Below are positions 26,641-36,033 of a stretch of DNA of 64,000 bases, in pieces. This DNA is from Bordetella genomosp. 1 (GTDB lineage Bacteria > Pseudomonadota > Gammaproteobacteria > Burkholderiales > Burkholderiaceae_B). The stretch is from positions 1,054,001-1,118,000 of the forward strand of contig NZ_NEVL01000003.1 of the NCBI RefSeq assembly GCF_002261335.1, read 5' to 3'. The position numbers and the translations under genes were made by a program. The notes below the pieces were generated by a model. It was not told the DNA's origin. It saw nothing but the letters and a program-made list of their open reading frames with translations, and searched no databases. Positions within the stretch are counted from its first letter, which is position 1; each line of letters begins with the position of its first letter.

Positions 26641-27494
26641 CCGCTGGAGCTCGTTGTTCTCGAGGCCTGACGTAAAGCCCCAGTGCATGAGCCAGAATTC
26701 CTTTTATTATGGCTCGGCGATCAAAGCACAGCCAACTTTCCGCGCGGTGCAACTACCTTCTCTGCGCTGGATGCCTGAGCAGCTCGTAGCACTGATTGTC
26801 GCAGATCACAGTCACCGCCCGCTCGACTTCATAAGGCGACCACGGGCAGGACTAGCACCCATCATCTGTTAGGCTGACATCGCGTCATAAATCAGGGCTA
26901 AGTGGAAGCGGCCGGGTGGCAGAATCTGGATACTCAAGTTCTTGGCTTGGTCGTCGAGAGTTTGCAGCAACCAGCACAGCACGTGCGCCGCCATCAACCT
27001 CTTCGTGTCGGGCGCTGCGTTTACCGATTGCCACCGCGTGCCGGACAAGGTTTGATAACTGGGCTTCCCCCGTTCTCGCGCTTGCTTAAGGGTGCACAGC
27101 GCTAACCTTGCAGCACTCCTCCTGAGGCAACCACATCGCGAGTCTGCCCATCGGCCAGACCCAGCGCTGCGACACCACCCAGCAGTTGTTCTACGCTCAG
27201 TTCTTCGGCCTTCAATTCCAAATGGAAATACGAGAATGGCTCAGGCCGAGACATACGGCGGAGTGATTAGGTCCGCCACCGGTTCTTGCGGGAAGACCAA
27301 ATATAGAGCCAAGTTACGTAGCGGCGCCCAGCGGACGTGATGCCTGCGACATAGCGAGCATCCGAGCATCAGTCAAAAGAAGAACATCTAAACATCAGAT
27401 ATTTTTCGAACAGCTGAAAACCAACTATGCTTGCCGCACACGCAGCTCCCGCAGCTCCAACTATCCGCTAGCGCATTCCTTCGAGAATCGATCC
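26641..27494. other. Gene-poor AT-richer stretch before the MazG/helicase pair
   Basis: About 850 bp of visibly lower GC with only short open frames that have no recognisable domains. It appears to be the boundary of an inserted segment and may hold decayed genes. I see no integrase, transposase or tRNA. AT-rich sequence around 27360-27430 likely contains the promoter of the gene at 27495. Confidence 0.45.
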
Positions 27495-27845
27495 ATGACC
27501 GACACACTCAAGTCCCTCAGCCGCCAACAATGCGAATTTGCAAAGGAACGCGATTGGGAGCAATTTCACTCCCCCAAGAACTTGGCTTCTGCGCTTATCG
27601 TAGAAGCGGGTGAACTACTTGAGCACTTCCAATGGATGACGGACGAGCAAAGCCGGGGTCTCTCTCCTCAAAAGCTCGAGGCTGTTGGCAGTGAAATAGC
27701 GGATGTGCTCCTCTACCTCATCCAGCTGAGCAATGTGCTTGGGATCGACCCTGTGAAAGCCGCCCAGGCCAAGATCCAGGTCAACTCGCAGAAATACCCG
27801 GTCGACCTCGCTAAAGGCAGCAGCAAAAAATACGATCAGCTTTGA
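27495..27845 (+). CDS. MazG-like nucleotide pyrophosphohydrolase
   Basis: A 116-residue all-alpha NTP pyrophosphatase of the MazG/dCTPase group, which splits (d)NTP to (d)NMP and pyrophosphate. Metal-binding acidic residues are Glu37, Glu40 and Glu43 in EAGELLE and Glu67/Asp70 in EIADVLLYL. It lies 22 bp before the nuclease-helicase gene, so the two form an operon. Low GC and odd codon use mark the pair as acquired. In defence islands such enzymes can deplete or edit nucleotides during infection; here that is inference. Confidence 0.93.
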   Translation: MTDTLKSLSRQQCEFAKERDWEQFHSPKNLASALIVEAGELLEHFQWMTDEQSRGLSPQKLEAVGSEIADVLLYLIQLSNVLGIDPVKAAQAKIQVNSQKYPVDLAKGSSKKYDQL

Positions 27846-27867
27846 GTTTATTAGGACAGGTGCAGCG

Positions 27868-30270
27868 GTGATCGTTTACCAGGCTAGCAAGACAGAGTTC
27901 CTTCATCATGCGCTCCGTGAGGACATCGAAGACATCATGCTCCGCCATGTGCGACATGCTGGCGTCGCCGGCGGCAGCGAAAGCGAAATGCGATCTTGGA
28001 AAAACTCACTGCTTGAAATGGCCAAAGTACTGCAGGACGAGGAAATCCCAGACGACGCCGGCGTCGCCATCGAGTATCAGCTACCTCGCAGTTCACAGCG
28101 CATCGACTTCATGATCACGGGAGAAGACGAAACGGGATCCCCCAAGATCGTTATCGTCGAGTTGAAGCAGTGGTCGAGCTCTCGATATAGCAGCAAGGAC
28201 GGGGTCATCTGGGCTCGACGCGGTGGCCGTATTGCCGAGATCGAAGGCCCTCATCCCTCGTATCAGGCTTGGTCATACGCAGCTCGGCTCGAGGATCTCA
28301 ATGCTGCCGTACATGAACACGGCATTCGCCTTCAACCTTGCGCTTTCCTGCACAACCATCCCCGGGACGGGCAGATCGACCACCCGCATTACGATCCGCA
28401 CATCCAGCGCGCCCCACTATTTCTCAAAAGCGAGAAGGTCAAGCTCAGCCGCTTCATCAGCAACCATGTGCGACGCGGCGATCGCTTGAGGTCTCTCTAC
28501 GCTATCGAGCGCGGCCGCATCCAGCCATCCAAAAGCCTGATGGATTACGTGGCCAGCCTGATGCAGGGCAAGAGCGAATTTGTGCTGATTGATCAGCAGA
28601 AGGTAGTCTACGAATCTATTCTGCAGATCGAAGCGCAGTCGCGCGATACCAAACAAGTCGTCATTGTTCAGGGCGGGCCAGGCACCGGCAAGTCGGTGCT
28701 AGCCATAAACCTGCTTGCTGCACTTATAGGTCGACAACGCAATGCTAGATACGTGACAAAGAACCGCGCCCCTCGAGATGTCTTCCAAGCCAAGCTGACA
28801 GGCACTTTCACGAAGACCCGACTGGGCAATCTCTTTAGCGGATCGGGTTCCTTCACCGAGGACGAGGCGGATACCTATGACATCCTGTTGGTAGATGAGG
28901 CGCATCGACTCAATGAAAAGAGCGGCCTTTTTCGCAATAAAGGCGAGAACCAGGTCATGGAGATCATTCGGTCTTCGCGGTGTACCGTCTTCTTCACTGA
29001 CGACGATCAACGAGTGACGGTCTTCGATATTGGCCACACCGAAGAACTGCGGCGGCATGCCAGAGCATTGGGGGCCGCAGTGACCGAACTGGAGCTGACA
29101 TCACAGTTCCGGTGCAACGGTTCTGAAGGATATCTCGCCTGGCTGGAGAACACGCTCGAAATTCGGCCGACGGCCAATCAATTGCTTGATCCTGCCGAAT
29201 ACGACTTCCGGATATTCGATAATCCAGTCGAAATGCACGACCTCATCATCGCAAAGAATCGGGCAAACAATCGATCGCGCGTCGTCGCCGGCTATTGCTG
29301 GCCCTGGCCTAGCAGCAAAGACCCCGAAGCTTGGGACATTCAAATTCCCCAATTCGGGTATGAGAAGCGTTGGAATCTCAGCACAGACGGGAGCCTGTGG
29401 ATCGTCAAGCCTGGATCGGTCCAGGAGGTGGGCTGCATTCATACCTGCCAGGGCCTGGAACTGGACTATGTTGGCGTAATTATCGGAGACGATCTGGTCT
29501 ACCGTGATGGTCAGGTCGTCACCAACGCTACCCAACGAGCCTCTTCCGATCAGTCAGTCCGCGGACTCAAAAAGATGATGCGAGACGACCCCATGCGCGC
29601 TCGGGAACTGGCAGACCTCATCGTCAAGAACACCTACCGCACGCTGATGACTCGGGGCATGAAAGGTTGCTACGTATATTGCACCGATAAGTCGCTAGCC
29701 GAATATCTGCGTAGCAGGCTTGGCTCGTCGAAAGAATCAACGACGACAGCGAAGCATGATGATCAAACCAACGTTTTACCTTTGATGCGGGTCACGGAAC
29801 CTGCACGTCAGAACAGCAGATCGTCCCTCCCACTTATCGACATCAAAATGGCAGCCGGCGCATTCTCGGACCTCCAAATGCTGGACGCCACCGCAATTGA
29901 ATGGATTGAAGCCCCGGCATGGGTAACGCCCCAGCCCGGTCTGTTCGTGGCTCAAGTGGTTGGTGAATCCATGAGCCGACGTATCCCGAATGGATCATGG
30001 TGTTTGTTCCGCGCAAATCCTGGCGGTACGCGCCAAGGCAAAGTCGTGATTGCCCAGCACCGCAGCTTCGATGATCCTGAAACCGGCGGAAAATACACCG
30101 TAAAGACGTACTCCAGCGAGAAGACGACCGCACCCGACGGGAGCTGGCAGCATGAGCAGGTCACTTTACGTCCGGACTCATTGCAAGCGGGTTATGAGCC
30201 GATCGTGATCCGACGGGAAACAGCAGACGACGATTTCACGATCGTCGCGGAACTGCTGGCCATTCTCTAG
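27868..30270 (+). CDS. PD-(D/E)XK nuclease - DUF2075/Schlafen-3 helicase - S24 (LexA-like) fusion protein
   Basis: An 800-residue multidomain protein starting at GTG. Residues about 60-110 hold a PD-(D/E)XK-like nuclease core (Asp80 in RIDFMI, Glu98 and Lys100 in IVIVELKQW). Residues about 230-640 form the DUF2075/Schlafen-group-3 helicase: Walker A GGPGTGKS (269-276), DEAH (343-346), and later QGLELDYVGVIIGDD and YRTLMTRGMKGCYVYC. Residues about 655-800 match an S24/LexA-UmuD autoprotease: Ala663-Gly664 in MAAGAF as cleavage site, Ser701 in VVGESMSRRIPNG and Lys746 in YTVKTY. The Ala-Ser distance (38) equals that in lambda CI. It pairs with the MazG-like gene. A DNA-damage- or phage-triggered defence role is inferred. 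Confidence 0.92.
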   Translation: MIVYQASKTEFLHHALREDIEDIMLRHVRHAGVAGGSESEMRSWKNSLLEMAKVLQDEEIPDDAGVAIEYQLPRSSQRIDFMITGEDETGSPKIVIVELKQWSSSRYSSKDGVIWARRGGRIAEIEGPHPSYQAWSYAARLEDLNAAVHEHGIRLQPCAFLHNHPRDGQIDHPHYDPHIQRAPLFLKSEKVKLSRFISNHVRRGDRLRSLYAIERGRIQPSKSLMDYVASLMQGKSEFVLIDQQKVVYESILQIEAQSRDTKQVVIVQGGPGTGKSVLAINLLAALIGRQRNARYVTKNRAPRDVFQAKLTGTFTKTRLGNLFSGSGSFTEDEADTYDILLVDEAHRLNEKSGLFRNKGENQVMEIIRSSRCTVFFTDDDQRVTVFDIGHTEELRRHARALGAAVTELELTSQFRCNGSEGYLAWLENTLEIRPTANQLLDPAEYDFRIFDNPVEMHDLIIAKNRANNRSRVVAGYCWPWPSSKDPEAWDIQIPQFGYEKRWNLSTDGSLWIVKPGSVQEVGCIHTCQGLELDYVGVIIGDDLVYRDGQVVTNATQRASSDQSVRGLKKMMRDDPMRARELADLIVKNTYRTLMTRGMKGCYVYCTDKSLAEYLRSRLGSSKESTTTAKHDDQTNVLPLMRVTEPARQNSRSSLPLIDIKMAAGAFSDLQMLDATAIEWIEAPAWVTPQPGLFVAQVVGESMSRRIPNGSWCLFRANPGGTRQGKVVIAQHRSFDDPETGGKYTVKTYSSEKTTAPDGSWQHEQVTLRPDSLQAGYEPIVIRRETADDDFTIVAELLAIL

Positions 30271-30632
30271 AACGATGCATGACCGCTCATTGCGGATTTC
30301 GGCCGGCACATTAATGGAGAGGCGTGCACCTATGCTCTCCTGCGGCGCCTTTCCCGTGCCGAAGACTACCCGATCAACGAACAAACTGCTTTCACCGCAC
30401 TATGCTGAAGACATAGTTCTGTATCTGCGCTCCAGCGACAGAACATAAGCAAAGCCCGTGGTGGCTTGCTATAGGTCGGCCAGAAGTGAGCGAGTCATTT
30501 GCAGCGTGCAACACCACCCGCGAATTGAAGCTCGGTCTGCAGGTGGGCCGCGCTCAGCGGGAGGTGTTACGACACATCAGCCTGCCGACTGCGGCAACCG
30601 ACAGGCTGGCGGCAAGAATGACCAGCGTGCGC
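30271..30632. other. Intergenic region between the helicase gene and the end of guaA
   Basis: About 360 bp with no credible gene; GC content rises towards guaA. The GTTCGTTGATCGGGTAG-type sequence near 30360-30385 is not a recognisable site. This is the junction between the acquired segment and the conserved gua locus. Confidence 0.4.
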
Positions 30633-30639
30633 CGAAGAA

Positions 30640-30659
30640 GGGGCGCCGGACGGCGCCCC
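30640..30659 (-). terminator. Terminator of guaA
   Basis: GGGGCGCC (30640-30647) and GGCGCCCC (30652-30659) form an 8-bp stem with a four-base loop just downstream of the guaA stop. On the minus strand it is followed by TTCTTC, so it is a plausible intrinsic terminator. Confidence 0.7.
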
Positions 30660-30665
30660 CACTCG

Positions 30666-32258
30666 TCACTCCCACTCAATCGTCGCCGGCGGCTTGCTCG
30701 AGACGTCGTAGACCACGCGGTTGATGCCGCGCACTTCGTTGATGATGCGCGACGAGACGCGGGCCAGCAGGGGGTGCGGCAGCGGGGCCCAGTCGGCCGT
30801 CATGAAGTCGAAGGTCTGGACGGCGCGCAGCGCCACGACGTATTCGTAGGTGCGGCCGTCGCCCATCACGCCCACGGACTTGACCGGCAGGAAGACGGCG
30901 AAGGCTTGGGAGGTGAGCTCGTACCAGCTCAGGCCGCTGGCGGCGTCCTTGGTGTTGCGCAGCTCTTCGATGAAGATCGCGTCGGCGCGGCGCAGCAATT
31001 CGGCGTATTCGTGCTTCACTTCGCCGAGGATGCGCACGCCCAGGCCGGGGCCGGGGAACGGGTGGCGGTAGACCATCGCCGGCGGCAGGCCGAGGGCGAC
31101 GCCGAGTTCGCGGACTTCGTCCTTGAACAGTTCGCGCAGCGGCTCGAGCAGCTTCAGGTTCAGCGTGTCGGGCAGGCCGCCCACGTTGTGGTGCGACTTG
31201 ATCGAGGTGGCCTTGCCGGTCTTGGCGCCGGCCGACTCGATCACGTCGGGGTAGATCGTGCCCTGGGCCAGCCACTTGGCGCCCTGCAGCTTGCCGGCCT
31301 CGGTCTGGAACACTTCCACGAATTCGCGGCCGATGATCTTGCGCTTGACTTCGGGGTCGGCTTGACCCGCGAGCTTGCCCATGAACTGGTCGGTGGCGTC
31401 GATGTGGATGATCTTCACGCCCATGTTCTCGGCGAAGGTCTCCATCACCTGGACGCCTTCGTTCAGGCGCAGCAGGCCGTGGTCGACGAACACGCAGGTG
31501 AGCTTGTCGCCGATGGCGCGGTGGATCAGTGCGGCCGCAACCGACGAGTCCACGCCGCCCGACAGGCCCAGGATGACTTCGTCGTCGCCCACCTGCTCGC
31601 GGATGCGCGCGACGGCTTCGGAGATGTAGTCGGGCATGTTCCAGTCGCCCTCGCAGCCGCAGATCTCGCGCACGAAGCGCGACAGCATGGCCTTGCCCTG
31701 CACGGTGTGCGTGACTTCGGGGTGGAACTGCACGGCGTAGAAGCCGCGCGCCTCGTCGGCCATGCCGGCGATGGGGCACGACGGGGTCGAGGCCATCAGC
31801 ACGAAGCCCGGGGGCAGCTCGGTGACCTTGTCGCCGTGGCTCATCCAGACCTTCAACATGCCGTGGTTGTCTTCGGTGGTGAAGTCCGACAGGCCGTTGA
31901 GCAGCTTGGTGTGGCCGTGGGCGCGCACCTCGGCATAGCCGAACTCGCGGTGGTCGGAGAAGCTGACCACGCCGCCCAGCTGCTGGGCCATGGCCTGCAT
32001 GCCGTAGCAGATGCCCAGCACCGGCAGACCGAGTTCGAACACGGCGTGCGGCACGCGCATCGAGCCCTCTTCGTAGGCCGAAGCGTGGCTGCCCGACAGG
32101 ATGATGCCCTTCAGGCCCTGTGCGGCTTGCTCGCGGATGAAGGCGTCGTCGACGTCACCCGCGTGGATTTCGGAGTAGACGCCGGCTTCGCGAACGCGGC
32201 GGGCGATCAGTTGGGTGACTTGCGAACCGTAGTCGAGGATGAGGATGCGCTGGTGCAT
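30666..32258 (-). CDS. guaA: GMP synthase (glutamine-hydrolysing)
   Basis: Converts XMP, glutamine and ATP to GMP in the cytosol. The 530 residues carry a class I glutamine amidotransferase domain (Cys84 in GICYG, His179 and Glu181 in VQFHPEV) and an ATP-pyrophosphatase domain with the P-loop LSGGVDSS (232-239), then the C-terminal dimerisation domain ending IEWE. It lies downstream of guaB, but a strong terminator hairpin separates them. The 3' end (GAGTGGGAGTGA) is the conserved sequence used elsewhere as an integration site by genomic islands. Confidence 0.99.
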   Translation of the reverse strand: MHQRILILDYGSQVTQLIARRVREAGVYSEIHAGDVDDAFIREQAAQGLKGIILSGSHASAYEEGSMRVPHAVFELGLPVLGICYGMQAMAQQLGGVVSFSDHREFGYAEVRAHGHTKLLNGLSDFTTEDNHGMLKVWMSHGDKVTELPPGFVLMASTPSCPIAGMADEARGFYAVQFHPEVTHTVQGKAMLSRFVREICGCEGDWNMPDYISEAVARIREQVGDDEVILGLSGGVDSSVAAALIHRAIGDKLTCVFVDHGLLRLNEGVQVMETFAENMGVKIIHIDATDQFMGKLAGQADPEVKRKIIGREFVEVFQTEAGKLQGAKWLAQGTIYPDVIESAGAKTGKATSIKSHHNVGGLPDTLNLKLLEPLRELFKDEVRELGVALGLPPAMVYRHPFPGPGLGVRILGEVKHEYAELLRRADAIFIEELRNTKDAASGLSWYELTSQAFAVFLPVKSVGVMGDGRTYEYVVALRAVQTFDFMTADWAPLPHPLLARVSSRIINEVRGINRVVYDVSSKPPATIEWE

Positions 32259-32276
32259 GGTGACTCTGCCGGTTGG

Positions 32277-32322
32277 AAATAAAAGCGCACCGGCCAGAAC
32301 CTCACGGATTCTGCCGGTGCGC
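32277..32322 (-). terminator. Intrinsic terminator or attenuator between guaB and guaA
   Basis: On the minus strand, GCGCACCGGCAGAA (32322-32309) pairs with TTCTGGCCGGTGCGC (32299-32285), a roughly 14-bp stem with one bulge, followed at once by TTTTATTT (32284-32277). It ends 18 bases before the guaA ATG. It should stop most guaB transcripts, making guaA expression depend on read-through or another signal. Confidence 0.85.
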
Positions 32323-32353
32323 GATGCATTGCTGGTTTGACGTGATCCCGGGA

Positions 32354-33814
32354 TCAGTCGGCGCGGTAGTTCGGCGCCTCCTTGGTGATCTGCACGTCAT
32401 GCACGTGGGACTCGCGAACGCCCGCCGAGGTGATCTCGACGAATTCGGTCTTGGTGCGCATGTCGTCGATCGTGGCGCAACCGCAGTAGCCCATCGAGGC
32501 GCGGATGCCGCCCACCAGCTGATAGATGATGGCGAGGACGCTGCCCTTGTAGGGCACGCGGCCTTCGATGCCTTCGGGCACCAGCTTGTCGGCGTTGTTG
32601 GCCGGATCCTGGAAGTAGCGGTCGGCCGAACCATCGGCCATCGCGCCCAGGCTGCCCATGCCGCGATACGACTTGTACGAACGACCCTGGAACAGCACGA
32701 CCTCGCCCGGCGCCTCTTCGGTGCCGGCGAACATGCCGCCCATCATGCAGGCGAAGGCGCCGGCCGACAGGGCCTTGGCGACGTCGCCCGAATAGCGGAT
32801 GCCGCCGTCGGCGATCAGCGGGACGCCGGTGCCTTCGAGGGCCTCGGCCACGTCGGAGATCGCGGTGATCTGGGGCACGCCCACACCGGCCACGATACGC
32901 GTGGTGCAGATCGAGCCGGGGCCGATACCGACCTTGACGCCGTCGGCGCCGGCTTCGACCAGCGCGCGGGCGGCCGCAGCGGTGGCGATGTTGCCGCCGA
33001 TCACTTCGACCTTGGGATAGTTTTGCTTGACCCAGCGCACGCGCTCGATCACGCCGGCCGAGTGGCCGTGGGCGGTGTCGACGATGATGACGTCGACGCC
33101 GGCAGCCACCAGCTTCTCGACACGCTCTTCGGTGCCGGCGCCCACGCCGACCGCCGCGCCAACGCGCAGCTGGCCGAAGGCATCCTTGCAGGCGAACGGG
33201 TGTTCAGTGTTTTTGACGATGTCCTTGACGGTGGCCAGGCCACGCAGCTCGAAGCCATCGTTGATGATCAGCACGCGCTCCAGGCGGTGCTTGTGCATCA
33301 GGGCCTGCGCTTCGTCTAGCGTGGCGCCTTCATGCATCGTGATCAGGCGTTCCTTCGGCGTCATGACGTTGCGCAGCGGCACGTCGAGACGGTCTTCGAA
33401 GCGCAGGTCGCGGTTGGTGACGATGCCGACCAGCTTGCCGCCTTCGACCACGGGCAGGCCCGAGATGCCGTGCTGGCGTTGCAGGGCGATCGCGTCGCGC
33501 ACCTTCATGTCGGGCGTGACGGTGACCGGGTCGATCACGATACCGAATTCATGACGCTTGACGCGGGCCACTTCGCGGGCCTGTTCGTCAGCGGACAGAT
33601 TCTTGTGGATGATGCCGATACCCCCTTCCTGGGCCATGGCGATGGCCAGGCGCGACTCCGTCACGGTGTCCATGGCGGCGGACACGAGCGGGATGTTCAG
33701 GGTGATATTGCGGGTGAGGCGGGTGGAAAGCGACGTGTCGCGCGGCAACACGTTGGAGAACGCAGGCACCAACAACACGTCGTCGAAGGTGAGTGCTTTT
33801 TTAACGAGACGCAT
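32354..33814 (-). CDS. guaB: Inosine-5'-monophosphate dehydrogenase
   Basis: Oxidises IMP to XMP with NAD+, the committed step to GMP. The 486-residue protein has the TIM barrel interrupted by a pair of CBS domains (about 92-205), the catalytic Cys303 in [11 protein letters not shown], and the flap region with [12 protein letters not shown]. The start [10 protein letters not shown] at 33814 has GGAG seven bases upstream and matches the family. Followed by a terminator hairpin and guaA. Confidence 0.99.
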   Translation of the reverse strand: MRLVKKALTFDDVLLVPAFSNVLPRDTSLSTRLTRNITLNIPLVSAAMDTVTESRLAIAMAQEGGIGIIHKNLSADEQAREVARVKRHEFGIVIDPVTVTPDMKVRDAIALQRQHGISGLPVVEGGKLVGIVTNRDLRFEDRLDVPLRNVMTPKERLITMHEGATLDEAQALMHKHRLERVLIINDGFELRGLATVKDIVKNTEHPFACKDAFGQLRVGAAVGVGAGTEERVEKLVAAGVDVIIVDTAHGHSAGVIERVRWVKQNYPKVEVIGGNIATAAAARALVEAGADGVKVGIGPGSICTTRIVAGVGVPQITAISDVAEALEGTGVPLIADGGIRYSGDVAKALSAGAFACMMGGMFAGTEEAPGEVVLFQGRSYKSYRGMGSLGAMADGSADRYFQDPANNADKLVPEGIEGRVPYKGSVLAIIYQLVGGIRASMGYCGCATIDDMRTKTEFVEITSAGVRESHVHDVQITKEAPNYRAD

Positions 33815-33838
33815 GGGAAACTCCGGGCGCAAAGCAAG

Positions 33839-33844
33839 ATTATA
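33839..33844 (-). promoter_or_regulatory. Candidate -10 box of guaB
   Basis: TATAAT reads on the minus strand at 33844-33839, 25 bp before the guaB ATG. No good -35 sits 16-18 bp upstream, so activation or an extended form would be needed. Confidence 0.5.
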
Positions 33845-33990
33845 CGCCGTGCGTGTGTTTTTACTAGGTGTTGACCCTTAGTTTTGCGAGGTTTGAGGGC
33901 GAAAAACACGCGCCGGATGCCCCGGGCGGAGGGCATCGACCCGCCCCCAATAAGCTTATGCGAGTCGGCGGCCGGCGCGGCGAAAAAAAT

Positions 33991-34056
33991 TACCCGGGTG
34001 ATATTGACACAAGAATTCAATCCGGGTATAAATTGAGTTGTCGATTTTTACCCGGA
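33991..34056 (+). promoter_or_regulatory. Near-consensus sigma-70 promoter with three CCGGGTA-type operator boxes
   Basis: TTGACA (34004-34009), a 17-bp spacer and TATAAA (34027-34032) form an almost perfect promoter. Around it are TACCCGGGT (33991-33999, palindromic, just upstream of -35), TCCGGGTA (34021-34028, overlapping -10) and TACCCGGA (34049-34056); the last two are exact inverted copies 20 bp apart. This is the layout of a strong promoter under tight repression, probably by the DUF2239 protein itself. Confidence 0.85.
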
Positions 34057-34063
34057 CTCAATT

Positions 34064-34672
34064 ATGCAAACCGCTTCCACCCCTGCCCCGCTCCGATATA
34101 CCGCCTTCGTCGGCCCGCGCCGGCTCGCGCAAGGCCCGCTGGCCGAGGTAGCCCTGGCCGTCGCCGCCACCGACGCGACGCAGGCCACCGTTTTGGTGTT
34201 CTCCGATGCGACCGGCCGCCAGACCGACCTGGACCTGCGCGGCGGCGCGGCCGACGTTGCCGCCCGCTACGCCGAGGCGCCCGTCGAGCCCACCGCCGCG
34301 CCGGCGGACGGGGCCGAGGCGGTCCTGGGCGATGTGCCGCGTGGCCGCGGCCGGCCCAAGCTGGGCGTGGTGGCGCGCGAGATCACGCTGCTGCCCCGGC
34401 ACTGGGACTGGCTGGCCACCCAGCCCGGCGGCGCGTCCGTCGCGCTGCGCAAGCTGGTCGAAGACGCGCGCAAGCGCCAGGTGCCGCTGGACGAACAGCG
34501 CCAGCGCCGCGATGCGGCCTACCACTTCATGTCGGTGATGGCGGGCGACCTGCCCGGCTTCGAGGAAGCCACGCGCGCGCTGTACGCCGGGGATGCCGAG
34601 TCGTTGCGTGCGCATGCATCCGCATGGCCGGCGGACATCCGCGATCACGCGCTCACGCTGGCTGGCGCCTGA
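34064..34672 (+). CDS. DUF2239 family protein, possible autorepressor
   Basis: A 202-residue protein of the DUF2239 family. The conserved block RGRGRPKLGVVAREITLLPR (residues about 93-112), followed by HWDWLATQPGGASVALRKLV, has a basic strand and helix pair resembling ribbon-helix-helix-type DNA-binding folds. The N-terminal 60 residues look like a small beta domain. The gene starts eight bases after an operator half-site under a repressed-type promoter, so self-regulation is inferred. Cellular role unknown. Confidence 0.85.
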   Translation: MQTASTPAPLRYTAFVGPRRLAQGPLAEVALAVAATDATQATVLVFSDATGRQTDLDLRGGAADVAARYAEAPVEPTAAPADGAEAVLGDVPRGRGRPKLGVVAREITLLPRHWDWLATQPGGASVALRKLVEDARKRQVPLDEQRQRRDAAYHFMSVMAGDLPGFEEATRALYAGDAESLRAHASAWPADIRDHALTLAGA

Positions 34673-34680
34673 GGCGGCGT

Positions 34681-34728
34681 TGCCGGGGCCGATGTCACCG
34701 CTCTATATAGGAGCAAGCGGCCCCGGCA
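34681..34728. terminator. Bidirectional stem-loop between the DUF2239 and dctM genes
   Basis: TGCCGGGGCCG (34681-34691) and CGGCCCCGGCA (34718-34728) are perfect 11-bp inverted repeats with a 26-base loop, between convergent genes. No T run follows on either strand. Confidence 0.5.
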
Positions 34729-34740
34729 CGCGTGGCCGGC

Positions 34741-36030
34741 TCAGAGCGTGGCCATCTGGCCCGGCAGCCACAGCGCCAGCTGCGGCGCCGCCAGCAGCAG
34801 TGCGATCATGAGCAGCAGCATGAGCAGGAACGGCAACACGCCCACCACCACGTCCATGAACTTGCCCTCGCCGCGCACGCTGTGCACCACGAAGAGGTTC
34901 ATGCCGAACGGCGGCGTCAGCTGTCCCATCTCGCACAGCACGATCAGCAGCACGCCGAACCACACCGGGTCGTAGCCCAGGGCCACCACGATCGGCACGG
35001 TAAGGGGCGCGGTGGTGACCAGCATGGCCAGCGTGTCCATGAAGCAGCCCAGCAGGATGTAGAACAGGATGATGGCCAGCATCATGCCCAGCGGCGGCAG
35101 ATCCAGGCCGGACACCGTGTCGACCAGCATCGTGGTCAGCCCGATGGACGACAGCACGAAGTTCAGGAAGAACGCCGCCAGCGTGATGAGGATGATCATG
35201 CCGGTGGTGCGCAGCGTCGCCTCGAAGGCGCGGCCCAGCATCTCCCAGGTGAGCACGCGCTTGTAGGCGCACAGCAGCGTGGCCGCGACCACGCCGAGCG
35301 CGGCCGACTCGCTGGCCGTGGCGATGCCGCCGTAGATCACGCCGATCACCAGCGCGAAGATGGCCAGCGGCGGCAACAGGTGCGGCAGCGCCGCGATGCG
35401 CTCGGCCCATGTCACGCTCGGGCGCTTGCCGGCCAGCCCCGGGCGCCACAGGCACAGCCCCACGATCAGCGCGATGAACAGCGAGGTGAGCAGCACGCCG
35501 GGCAACGTCGCGGCGAGATAGAGCTTGGGCACCGACACGTTGGCGATCAGCGCGTAGACGATCATGTTGATCGACGGCGGGATCAGGATGCCCAGCGTGC
35601 CGCCGGCGGCGATCGAGCCGAGGAAGAGCGGCGCGTTGTAGCCCGACTTGCGCTGCTCGGGCAGCGCCAGCGTGGCAATCGTGGCGGCGGTGGCCACGCT
35701 GGAGCCGCTGGTCGCGGAGAACATGGCCGAGGCGCCGATGTTGGCGTTCATCAGGCCGCCCGGCAGCCACGACACCCACTTCGATACGGCGCCATACATG
35801 CGCCCGGCCACGCCGGAATGCACCAGCAGCTCGCCCATCAGCACATACAGCGGAATCGCCACCAGCAGGAACTCTGCGCTGGTGCCCCAGGCCAGCTCGC
35901 CGATGGCGTTGGTGAGCTTGAGCGGCGAGTACACGCCGGCCAGGCTCATGCCCAGCAGGCCCACCGTCGCGGCGGCCGTCACGCTCAGCGCCAGCAGGCC
36001 GAGCAGCATGGAAATCGTCATCATCAACAT
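34741..36030 (-). CDS. dctM: TRAP transporter large permease (DctM)
   Basis: The main channel subunit of a tripartite ATP-independent periplasmic transporter, driven by an ion gradient. The 429 residues have about twelve helices and the DctM signatures SATFSATSGSS (near residue 95) and GTLGILIPPSI (near residue 150). The start is two codons after the dctQ stop, so they are coupled. Substrate unknown, but the linked amidase and RraA-like aldolase suggest an organic acid or amide. Confidence 0.96.
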   Translation of the reverse strand: MLMMTISMLLGLLALSVTAAATVGLLGMSLAGVYSPLKLTNAIGELAWGTSAEFLLVAIPLYVLMGELLVHSGVAGRMYGAVSKWVSWLPGGLMNANIGASAMFSATSGSSVATAATIATLALPEQRKSGYNAPLFLGSIAAGGTLGILIPPSINMIVYALIANVSVPKLYLAATLPGVLLTSLFIALIVGLCLWRPGLAGKRPSVTWAERIAALPHLLPPLAIFALVIGVIYGGIATASESAALGVVAATLLCAYKRVLTWEMLGRAFEATLRTTGMIILITLAAFFLNFVLSSIGLTTMLVDTVSGLDLPPLGMMLAIILFYILLGCFMDTLAMLVTTAPLTVPIVVALGYDPVWFGVLLIVLCEMGQLTPPFGMNLFVVHSVRGEGKFMDVVVGVLPFLLMLLLMIALLLAAPQLALWLPGQMATL

Positions 36031-36033
36031 GGC

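Noticed and set aside
26654..27340. Short open frames in the gap before the MazG-like gene
   Set aside because: Under 85 residues, no ribosome binding sites, no recognisable motifs.
30458..30724. An 88-residue open frame overlapping the end of guaA
   Set aside because: It runs through the guaA terminator and coding end with low-complexity translation.
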